Of a stretch of 64,000 nt of DNA, positions 16,492 through 24,021 are shown piece after piece. Origin of the DNA: GCA-002282575 sp964519885 (GTDB lineage: Bacteria > Pseudomonadota > Gammaproteobacteria > Thiomicrospirales > Thiomicrospiraceae); contig CAZFLX010000011.1 in the NCBI GenBank assembly GCA_964519885.1, forward strand, positions 11,120 to 75,119, read 5' to 3'. The notes under the pieces are model-generated. The model was not told the origin of the DNA and made no database searches. It was given only the letters and a program-made list of their open reading frames with translations. A program made the position numbers and the translations under genes. Position 1 is the first letter of the stretch, and every line of letters starts with the position of its first letter.

Positions 16492-17103
16492 TTAACGGGT
16501 TAAATCGGCCAGTAATTCCTGGTGGGTAGCTGCTTGTCTATGCAAGCGCAAACGCTGAGCACGGAAAATGGTGGTGAGTTCAGCCAAAGCCAAGTCGAAA
16601 GCGTCATTGACGACTAAATAATCAAACTCGCTGTAATGACGCATCTCATTCACCGCATCGCTCATACGACGATTAATCACCGCTTCACTGTCTTGACCAC
16701 GCCCCGTTAAACGAATGCGTAATTCTTTAATCGAAGGCGGGACAATGAAAATACTGATGACATCGGGACGCAAACGACGAATTTGTTGTGCGCCTTGCCA
16801 GTCGATTTCTAAGATCACGTCTAAGCCAGCATTCAGTTGGGCTTCGACTGCCTGTTGTGAGGTGCCATAGTAGTTATCAAAAACCTGAGCATGTTCTAAG
16901 AAGTCACCTGCGCTAATGCGTTGTTCAAACTCGACTTTGTCGACAAAATGATAGTTGACGCCATCTTGTTCGCCTGGGCGTGCTACGCGTGTGGTATGAG
17001 AAACACTGACTCTGACTTTGGGTTCTTGACGGAGTAGTGCGGCGACTAATGACGTTTTGCCTGCCCCTGAAGGCGCTGAAATGACGTATAACTGACCACG
17101 CAT
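16492..17103 (-). CDS. gmk: Guanylate kinase
   Basis: A 203-residue enzyme phosphorylating GMP to GDP. The P-loop SAPSGAGKTSLV is at about 9-20, and the GMP-binding motifs are SHTTRVARPGEQDGVNYHFV and DFLEHAQVFDNYYGT. The lid region is RLTGRGQDSEAVINRR. Length and motifs are standard. In most gammaproteobacteria gmk is directly followed by rpoZ and spoT; here the receptor gene at 13983-16412 intervenes on the opposite strand. It is divergent from aroK with a 62-nt intergenic region. Confidence 0.97.
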   Translation of the reverse strand: MRGQLYVISAPSGAGKTSLVAALLRQEPKVRVSVSHTTRVARPGEQDGVNYHFVDKVEFEQRISAGDFLEHAQVFDNYYGTSQQAVEAQLNAGLDVILEIDWQGAQQIRRLRPDVISIFIVPPSIKELRIRLTGRGQDSEAVINRRMSDAVNEMRHYSEFDYLVVNDAFDLALAELTTIFRAQRLRLHRQAATHQELLADLTR

Positions 17104-17165
17104 GTTTTGTTCCTTTTATGCGAGTTATCAAGCGAGATAAAAGAGAATAGGATACAATATTATGC

Positions 17166-17717
17166 ATGAATAAGAAACGTAACATTATTTTAGTTGGCCC
17201 GATGGGCGCTGGAAAATCATCGGTGGGTAAGCGTTTGGCGCAGGTGCTCGACTTGCCTTTTATGGATACCGATCATGAAATCGAAGCACGGTTGAAAGTG
17301 AGCATCAGCACCATTTTTGATGTCGAAGGTGAGGCTGGGTTTCGTCAGCGTGAAGCGCAGGTGATTGCCGATTTAGTCGAGCACGGAAGTCGTAAGGTGT
17401 TAGCTACGGGTGGTGGTGCGGTGATTCTGCCAGAGAATCGGGTTGAGCTAAAGGCTTACGGCACAGTGGTGTATTTATCTTCGTCGGTGAAGCAGTTGGT
17501 CGAACGCACCCGTCACGATACGGCGCGTCCGTTATTGCAAAATGCTGACCCAGAGAAGGTTTTGTCTGAACTGATGAAAATACGCGAGCCTTTCTACCGT
17601 GAAGTGGCGGATATTGTGTTGCATACTGAACGTAAATCGATTAATCGTGTGGTACAAGAAATTTTGAGTGCCTTAGCCCAGCGTGGCTGGCCAGAAGCAA
17701 AGGGAGTGAGAGTCTAA
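17166..17717 (+). CDS. aroK: Shikimate kinase
   Basis: A 183-residue enzyme phosphorylating shikimate at the 3-hydroxyl. The Walker A motif is VGPMGAGKSSVGKRLAQ (about 10-26), DTDHEIEARL binds shikimate and Mg, GFRQREAQVI and LATGGGAV complete the substrate pocket, and RPLL belongs to the lid. A TACAAT (17153-17158) lies so close to the ATG that the transcript may have almost no leader, and no Shine-Dalgarno is evident at the usual distance. The next gene, aroB, overlaps by one base (TAATG). Confidence 0.97.
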   Translation: MNKKRNIILVGPMGAGKSSVGKRLAQVLDLPFMDTDHEIEARLKVSISTIFDVEGEAGFRQREAQVIADLVEHGSRKVLATGGGAVILPENRVELKAYGTVVYLSSSVKQLVERTRHDTARPLLQNADPEKVLSELMKIREPFYREVADIVLHTERKSINRVVQEILSALAQRGWPEAKGVRV

Positions 17718-18832
17718 TGTCATCGTCGATGCAAACCTTGAAAGTCGAGTTGGGCGCTCGTTCTTATCCCATTCATATTGGTGAAGGCTTGTTGTCTCGT
17801 CCCGACTTAGTCTTGCCGCACGTGCCTGCAAAACAGGTAATGATTGTGTCGAACACCACCGTTGCGCCTTTGTACATGGAGCAGGCCAAGGCGTTGTTTG
17901 CCGGTACGGGCAAAACGGTGGCGACCTGCGTGTTAGATGATGGCGAAGAATACAAACACCTGGTTGAGTTGAATAAAATTTTCACCGCACTGTTAGAAAA
18001 TCGCTTTGACCGCAAGTGTATGTTGGTCGCGTTGGGTGGTGGTGTTATTGGCGATATGGTTGGTTTTGCCGCCGCTATTTATCAGCGTGGTGTCGATTTC
18101 ATTCAAATTCCCACCACTTTGCTGTCGCAAGTTGACTCTTCGGTGGGAGGGAAAACGGGCGTCAATCATGAGTTGGGTAAAAACATGATTGGTGCTTTCC
18201 ATCAGCCAAAAGTGGTGTTGATCGACACCCTCACGCTCAACACCCTACCAGACAGAGAGTTGTCGGCTGGGGTGGCGGAAATCATTAAATATGGTTTGTT
18301 GTGCGATGCCACTTTGTTTGCTTGGTTAGAAGCGAATATGGAAGCCTTGCTGGCACGTGAGCCAGCGGCTCTAGCCTATGCCATTGCACGTTCTTGTCAA
18401 GACAAGGCCGATATTGTCGCTGCTGATGAAAAAGAAGCCGATGTGCGTGCGTTACTGAATTTAGGTCACACCTTTGGTCATGCTATCGAAACGGGCATGG
18501 GTTATGGCGAATGGTTGCATGGCGAAGCGGTCGGTGCGGGCATGATGATGGCGGGCTATATGAGCAAGCTGATTGGCAATATTAACGATGCCGATTTAGA
18601 TCGCATGGCAGACTTAATCAGTCGTGCGCGTTTACCTTTATATCCGCCACCCCAAATTAAGCCAGCGCAGTTCTTAGATATGATGTCGGTGGATAAAAAA
18701 GCCGACGCAGGGCATATTCGCTTGGTGTTGCTCAAAGCATTGGGCACGGCTTACCTGACGGGTGACTATGATGCCAGTGCGTTAGATCGTACCTTAGCAG
18801 AGTGGAATGCTTATGCGGGTGAGCAAGACTGA
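17717..18832 (+). CDS. aroB: 3-Dehydroquinate synthase
   Basis: A 371-residue NAD- and metal-dependent enzyme converting DAHP to 3-dehydroquinate. Motifs are LDDGEEYKHLVELNKIFTAL, ALGGGVIGDMVGFAAAIYQR, the phosphate-binding IPTTLLSQVDSSVGGKTGVN, and metal-ligand regions LNLGHTFGHAIETGM and LHGEAVGAGM. Length and motifs are standard. It is translationally coupled to aroK. Confidence 0.98.
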   Translation: MSSSMQTLKVELGARSYPIHIGEGLLSRPDLVLPHVPAKQVMIVSNTTVAPLYMEQAKALFAGTGKTVATCVLDDGEEYKHLVELNKIFTALLENRFDRKCMLVALGGGVIGDMVGFAAAIYQRGVDFIQIPTTLLSQVDSSVGGKTGVNHELGKNMIGAFHQPKVVLIDTLTLNTLPDRELSAGVAEIIKYGLLCDATLFAWLEANMEALLAREPAALAYAIARSCQDKADIVAADEKEADVRALLNLGHTFGHAIETGMGYGEWLHGEAVGAGMMMAGYMSKLIGNINDADLDRMADLISRARLPLYPPPQIKPAQFLDMMSVDKKADAGHIRLVLLKALGTAYLTGDYDASALDRTLAEWNAYAGEQD

Positions 18833-18834
18833 AT

Positions 18835-19449
18835 ATGAATAACTCGCTTGCCCAAAAAACAGCGCATTTGAAATGGTTAAAAACCTTACGTGCTTCTGCT
18901 CGGTCGTTAGTTGAAGAAGCGCCAAAACCCTGTGATTGTCAGCAGTGGTTAAAGCAGCAAGCAAAAAAACAAGCCGTACATAAACCGCGTGCTGCAGAAT
19001 CTAAGCCTGCTGAATTAATTTTACTGGCTTCGGCTGCACCCAAAGCCCAGAGAAACAGTGATTACAACCGACGTTTTGAACAGGGGACAGCGGGTTGGTA
19101 TCACATTCCTGCCAGTTCATTACAGAGTTATGCCGACGAACAACTGCAAGCTGTTGCCTACCTTGCGATCGGCATTACGCAAACGGGTGTTGCCGAGCGC
19201 AACGCAACCCATTTGTATGCCGTGACCTCGGTACAACAGCTACCGAGACACATGTTAACGGTAGAACAGTCGGGACGCTTGGTTGCCAGTGATGAGCCTT
19301 ACTGGTTATTCGAATTGTCTCATTCGGTGGTGTTAGCACAGCCTATTACTCATTATCCAACCCATTTTTCGGCTAAGTTGTCGCTGGCTGAACAGTTACT
19401 GACGGAACATCAGTTTGATCGCCTTCGCGATATTAACACCGTCGATTAA
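18835..19449 (+). CDS. Unknown protein in the aroKB operon
   Basis: A 204-residue protein I do not recognise. Residues 1-70 are basic and Ala/Lys/Gln-rich, with one Cys-x-Cys (KPCDCQQWL). From about residue 75 there is a compact alpha/beta segment (GWYHIPASSLQSYADEQL, VAYLAIGITQTGVAER, HLYAVTSVQQLPRHML, PYWLFELSHSVVLAQPI). The order of strands ending in a W/L-F-E-L strand recalls PUA-like folds such as ASCH, but this is only an impression. It starts 2 nt after the aroB stop, so it is almost certainly cotranscribed. In many gammaproteobacteria this slot holds damX; no SPOR domain or membrane segment is present here. Confidence 0.6.
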   Translation: MNNSLAQKTAHLKWLKTLRASARSLVEEAPKPCDCQQWLKQQAKKQAVHKPRAAESKPAELILLASAAPKAQRNSDYNRRFEQGTAGWYHIPASSLQSYADEQLQAVAYLAIGITQTGVAERNATHLYAVTSVQQLPRHMLTVEQSGRLVASDEPYWLFELSHSVVLAQPITHYPTHFSAKLSLAEQLLTEHQFDRLRDINTVD

Positions 19450-19577
19450 GTTGCTCTTTTCCTTGCATAGCAGTCCATTAACACATGGCTTGCTGACGAC
19501 TTGGGTCTGTCAGTTTTTTAAGGGCAACAATTAATTATTTTTATTGTGATCCATCAACGATTTAATGAATAATTGCG

Positions 19578-19583
19578 TATAAT
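19578..19583 (+). promoter_or_regulatory. Putative -10 of the chemosensory operon
   Basis: A perfect TATAAT lies 39 nt before ATG 19623. No close match to a -35 is seen at 16-18 nt. Transcription from here would start around 19590, leaving only about 9 nt before the alternative ATG at 19599. Confidence 0.4.
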
Positions 19584-19622
19584 CGACTTATATTCTTCAT
19601 GGTTACGCTGGATGGTTCACAG

Positions 19623-21551
19623 ATGATGGTGCAAAAACTCAGTTTGCGTTTTAAAATCATGTTGCCGATGATGTTGGTAATCGGCTTAATCTCGTTTCTA
19701 CTTACTTTTTCTAATTGGCAATCAATGAGTCAATTGATTGCGCATAATGAACAAGCCGAGCTTAAAATTCACCTGCAAGCTTTAGAAAATGCCATTGTCA
19801 GTGAAAGCCGTTTAGCAGAGAGTATGAGCAGTTTGGTCGCCAATATGCCGCAGGTACAGCAGAAGTTTGCTGCGGGCGATCGTTCTGCGCTTGCTGGTAT
19901 GTTTGTGCCCGCATTCAGTAGCCTAAAACAAAAATATGGTGTTGATCAATTTCAGTTCCATACGCCACCAGCCGTTTCTTTTTTACGCGTTCATAAACCC
20001 GAAGTTTTTGGCGATGATTTATCGAGCTTTCGATTTTCAGTCGTTGATACCAATCAATCCAAACGTCCACTTAGAGGGCTTGAAAGTGGCGTTGCGGGTT
20101 TGGGTATTCGTGGCATAGTGCCGGTTTTTCACCAGCAGCAACCCATCGGTTCTGTCGAATTTGGTATGAATTTCGGCCAATCGTTTTTTGATCAGTTTAA
20201 AGCCCATAATCAAGTCGATGTGGCTATGTATCTTTATACCGATTCCACGTTCAAGACGGTGGCTTCAACGCTGACCGATCGTCGTCCACTGTTCCCAGAG
20301 TCACAGCTCAGACAGGCGTTTCAGGGCGAATCTCAGTTGGCGCAAATGAGCATAAATGGGGTGGCGCATTCGGTGATTGCGCATCCTGTGAAAGACTATT
20401 CGGGTAAGGCCATTGGAGTGGTCGAAATTGCCATGAATAATGAACATAACATTGCTGTGTTAATGCAAGAGCGTGATAAAGCGATTTGGTTTACGCTGTT
20501 GGTACTGCTGTTCGCGGCGGGCTTATCCTGGTTGATTGTGCGTTATATTCTTAATCGGTTAGAAAAAGCCGTTGGTAATGTCAAACAAATTGCCAATGGC
20601 GATTTAACACACGCCATACCCGTCTCTGGTAATGATGAATTGGCACATTTGGCGACTGCCATTAACGACATGCGCAATCAGTTGCATCGCATGGTGCAAG
20701 AAGTGTCAGAAAATACCCGTGCGGTTGACACCTGTGCGCATGAAATTAACGAAGCTATTGAAGGGCAAGCGGCAACGGCGTCGCAAATGTCTTCATCTGT
20801 GGCAGAAATTACTTCTACCATGGAAGAGTTGTCAGCCTCTTCAACACAAATTGCTGAGCATTCGGGTTTGGTGGTTGATGTGGCCAATCAAGCCATGAGT
20901 AACTCTTACAAGGGTTCTGAGGCGATGCAAACGGTGTTGTCACGTATGGAAGACATACGTAATGATAACCAAGCCAGTTTGCAGGAAATCATCGAATTGG
21001 GTAACAAGTCGAAGCAAATCAGTAAAGTCATGTCGCTGATCACCAATTTAGCGGATCAAACCAAGCTGATTGCTTTTAATGCCGCTTTAGAAGCTTCCAG
21101 TGCGGGTGAAGCGGGTAAACGTTTTTCGGTGGTGGCTGCTGAGATTCGTCGTTTAGCTGATAGTGTGACCGATTCAACGGGTGAAATTGAAAGCAAAATT
21201 AACGAAATTCAGGATGCTATCAGTCGGTTGGTGATTAATTCCGAAAAAGGGGCTAACAGCATTTTAGCGGGCACTGCAGCGAGTAATGTGACTGCGGAAC
21301 GTTTCAATGAAATTGTGAGTGCCGTTAACCAAACCAGTACCGCAGCGCAACAAATTTCACTGTCTACTCAACAGCAAAAAGTAGCCAGTAACCAAGTGGT
21401 GGTGGCCTTGCGTGAAATTGTTACCGCCAGTTCACATACCGCTGGCTCGATCAATAAAATCGCCCAAATTAGTCAAGATATGACGCAACTTTCCGAAACT
21501 TTGGCGCAATTGACGCATCAATTTAAGCTGGTGAGAAGCACTGAAGCATGA
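19623..21551 (+). CDS. Methyl-accepting receptor of a Wsp-like operon (WspA role)
   Basis: A 642-residue receptor. TM1 follows a short N-terminus (FKIMLPMMLVIGLISFLLTF). A large periplasmic double-Cache-like sensor comes next (HTPPAVSFLRVHKPEVFGDD, PLRGLESGVAGLGIRGIVPV), then TM2 (AIWFTLLVLLFAAGLSWLIV), one HAMP (VKQIANGDLTHAIPV) and the signalling hairpin (LADQTKLIAFNAALEASSAGE). The tip reads AFNAALEASSAGE rather than the common ALNAAVEAARAGE, so it is a divergent receptor subclass. The start could be ATG 19599, 19623 or 19626; none has a strong ribosome binding site. The stop overlaps cheB by 4 nt, tying it to this pathway. Confidence 0.9.
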   Translation: MMVQKLSLRFKIMLPMMLVIGLISFLLTFSNWQSMSQLIAHNEQAELKIHLQALENAIVSESRLAESMSSLVANMPQVQQKFAAGDRSALAGMFVPAFSSLKQKYGVDQFQFHTPPAVSFLRVHKPEVFGDDLSSFRFSVVDTNQSKRPLRGLESGVAGLGIRGIVPVFHQQQPIGSVEFGMNFGQSFFDQFKAHNQVDVAMYLYTDSTFKTVASTLTDRRPLFPESQLRQAFQGESQLAQMSINGVAHSVIAHPVKDYSGKAIGVVEIAMNNEHNIAVLMQERDKAIWFTLLVLLFAAGLSWLIVRYILNRLEKAVGNVKQIANGDLTHAIPVSGNDELAHLATAINDMRNQLHRMVQEVSENTRAVDTCAHEINEAIEGQAATASQMSSSVAEITSTMEELSASSTQIAEHSGLVVDVANQAMSNSYKGSEAMQTVLSRMEDIRNDNQASLQEIIELGNKSKQISKVMSLITNLADQTKLIAFNAALEASSAGEAGKRFSVVAAEIRRLADSVTDSTGEIESKINEIQDAISRLVINSEKGANSILAGTAASNVTAERFNEIVSAVNQTSTAAQQISLSTQQQKVASNQVVVALREIVTASSHTAGSINKIAQISQDMTQLSETLAQLTHQFKLVRSTEA

Positions 21552-22585
21552 AAAAAATCAGGGTACTGATTGCCGACGATAGCGCTTTATCTCGAGCTTT
21601 GTTGCGTGAGTATTTAGAACAAGACGATGACATAGAAGTGATTGCGGAAGCGCGCAATGGTGAGGAGGCGGTGGCTTTAGCCTTAGATTTAGCACCGCAA
21701 GTTATCACCATGGATGTGCACATGCCCAAAATGGACGGTTTGGCTGCCATTGATGCCATCATGACGCGTCGGGCGGTGCCGATTTTGGTGGTAAGTGGCG
21801 TGGCTGATGCGAAGGTTGCTTATGATGCACTGTTGCGCGGTGCCTTAGATGTCATCAGTAAGCCGACAATTGATGCAGGCGATGCCATTGAGTTGGTGAC
21901 CAAGGTTAGGTTGTTGGCTGGCGTTTCGGTCTTTACACGCCGCGCCTTACGTGCCGATACATCTGAGAAAATCTCCATGCCGCCATCTCGTTTTGATTCG
22001 GCAGCGACGACAGCCTTACCTAGTTGGTCGCGCGTGTATGCCATAGCTTGTTCGACAGGAGGTCCACAGGCATTGGCTACGCTCTTGGCTGCCTTGCCAG
22101 CCAGTTTTCCTGCCCCCATTGTGGTGGCGCAACACATGGCGGCTGGTTTTTCTCAAGGTATGGTGGATTGGTTGGATAAACTAACCCCTTTGCGGGTGTG
22201 TTTGGCTCAGTCGGGCGATGTATTACAAGCAGGGGTGGTCTATGTTTCTCCTTCAGAGCAACACTTATCCATTACGTCGGCAGGGCGCTTACTGCTGACA
22301 CCACCCAGCACACGCGACATTTACCATCCCAGCTGCGATTGCTTGCTAAGCTCGGTGGCCAGCCAATTCGCACAACGGAGCGTCGGCATTATTCTGACCG
22401 GTATGGGGAAAGACGGGGTTCAAGGTATGCGTGATATTTATCAAAAGCAGGGAGTTACTTGGGCGCAAGATGAATCGAGTTCGGTTATTTTTGGCATGAA
22501 TCGTTTGGCGATTGAAGCGGGCGTGATTCGTGAAGTATTACCTTTAACAGCCATGCCCGAACGCATGATGGCCTTGTTGGCGTGA
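21548..22585 (+). CDS. cheB: Receptor methylesterase CheB (WspF role)
   Basis: A 345-residue response-regulator methylesterase that removes methyl groups from receptor glutamates. The receiver domain (1-120) has the phosphoacceptor Asp56 in VITMDVHMPKMDG and acidic pocket residues in IADDS. The catalytic domain (about 160-345) shows the triad Ser169 (ACSTGGPQ), His196 (AQHMAAGF) and Asp288 (LTGMGKDGV). In Wsp systems the equivalent, WspF, restrains the pathway. Overlaps the receptor gene; cheR follows after 8 nt. Confidence 0.96.
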   Translation: MKKIRVLIADDSALSRALLREYLEQDDDIEVIAEARNGEEAVALALDLAPQVITMDVHMPKMDGLAAIDAIMTRRAVPILVVSGVADAKVAYDALLRGALDVISKPTIDAGDAIELVTKVRLLAGVSVFTRRALRADTSEKISMPPSRFDSAATTALPSWSRVYAIACSTGGPQALATLLAALPASFPAPIVVAQHMAAGFSQGMVDWLDKLTPLRVCLAQSGDVLQAGVVYVSPSEQHLSITSAGRLLLTPPSTRDIYHPSCDCLLSSVASQFAQRSVGIILTGMGKDGVQGMRDIYQKQGVTWAQDESSSVIFGMNRLAIEAGVIREVLPLTAMPERMMALLA

Positions 22586-22593
22586 GTTAAGTC

Positions 22594-24021
22594 ATGGTGC
22601 TGCTGTTGTCTCCTTTTCAAACCCTAATTAAAGCGCGCACCGGTTTAATGTTAGAGGATGCTAACAGCTCGGATAAGTTAAGTGCGGCGATTAAAGAAGG
22701 CATGATGCTTGAAAGCATTCATTCTCCCGATGCTTATTTGGCGCGCTTATCGGAAAACCAGCAGAGTTTTCAGCAGTTAATTAACCGACTGACCATCAAT
22801 GAAACCTACTTCTTTCGTGAGCCTGAGCACATTGATTTATTGGTTAATGTGTTGATTCCTCAACGGCAAGCCGCGTCGGATGACAGGCCTATTCGTATTT
22901 TGAGTGCGGGTTGTTCTTCGGGTGAAGAACCTTATTCGATTGTGATGGCATTGATTGAACGCTTTGGTGAAGCCGCATTAGCGGAATTTAGGGTGATTGG
23001 TGGCGATATTGATAGCCAAGTATTGGCCAAGGCTAAGAAAGGTTGTTATAACGAATTTTCGTTTCGAGGGGTATCGGTGGAAAGAAGACACCGATTTTTT
23101 GATCGTGTCAATGGTGTGTTTCAGTTAAAAGAAGCGGTGCGTCAGCAAGTTAGTTTTCATGAGCTGAATTTGTTTGCCCCGACCATGACGACAGAACTGC
23201 GTCAGTTTGACGTTATTTTCTTTCGCAATGTGTCCATTTATTTCGACACGCCAACGCGCAAAATCATTCAACAACAGCTGAGTCGTTTATTAACCGATCA
23301 AGGCGTGTTGTTGATTGGCAGTGCAGAAACCTTAGCCAATGACTTAGGCGTTTTGTCACTGGTAGAGCAAAAGGGTGTTTTTTATTTTACCAAAACCGCC
23401 AATCATTCGCTTGCACCCGAGATTAAACCAGCCTTGCCCCTATCCAATCCAGAAAAACCCACACAAGCTCCTATTCCCTTACGTCCCTTAACCACCAATG
23501 CAGACAAGCAGCAGCTACTCGAATGGATGGCGCAAAAGCGCTACGATCTCGCTGAGCCTCTGATTGATGCTTTGTTGCTTGAGCATGGTGAAGATTTGCA
23601 GTTAAGCCTGCTAAAAGCGTTTGTATTGATGAATCGAAAGCACTGGGCTGAGGCCAAACCCATACTATTGGCTGCAGTAGCTAAGGAGCCTTGGTGTTTG
23701 GATGCTTTAGTGCTGTTGGGCTTGCTGGCAAAGTGGCAACAACTGTTGGATGAAGCGATTGACTGGTTCAAAAAAGCGGTATATGCCCACAGCGATCGTT
23801 GGTTAGCACACTATTATTTGGCAGACAGTTATAAGAAGCATCACCCCCAATTAGCCTTACGTGCCTATCGAACCACGTTACAACTCATTGAACAGCATCC
23901 TGAACATGCTGGTTTGGTGCTGGTGCCACTCGATTTTTCGACGGCTGAATTACGTTTTCTCTGTGAGCACCATATCCAGAAACTATCGCAAGGCTTGGAG
24001 GTCAAGTCTCATGGCGATTGA
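22594..24021 (+). CDS. cheR: Receptor methyltransferase CheR with C-terminal TPR (WspC role)
   Basis: A 475-residue SAM-dependent methyltransferase. The N-terminal helical domain has NRLTINETYFFREPEH, and the Rossmann domain has the SAM-binding ILSAGCSSGEEPYSIVMALI. Both are CheR hallmarks. The region from about 300 onward holds TPR-like helices (KHWAEAKPILLAAVAKEPWC, LDEAIDWFKKAVYAHSDRWL), an extension shared with WspC and FrzF and absent from E. coli CheR. The last 11 nt overlap cheA. Confidence 0.95.
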   Translation: MVLLLSPFQTLIKARTGLMLEDANSSDKLSAAIKEGMMLESIHSPDAYLARLSENQQSFQQLINRLTINETYFFREPEHIDLLVNVLIPQRQAASDDRPIRILSAGCSSGEEPYSIVMALIERFGEAALAEFRVIGGDIDSQVLAKAKKGCYNEFSFRGVSVERRHRFFDRVNGVFQLKEAVRQQVSFHELNLFAPTMTTELRQFDVIFFRNVSIYFDTPTRKIIQQQLSRLLTDQGVLLIGSAETLANDLGVLSLVEQKGVFYFTKTANHSLAPEIKPALPLSNPEKPTQAPIPLRPLTTNADKQQLLEWMAQKRYDLAEPLIDALLLEHGEDLQLSLLKAFVLMNRKHWAEAKPILLAAVAKEPWCLDALVLLGLLAKWQQLLDEAIDWFKKAVYAHSDRWLAHYYLADSYKKHHPQLALRAYRTTLQLIEQHPEHAGLVLVPLDFSTAELRFLCEHHIQKLSQGLEVKSHGD

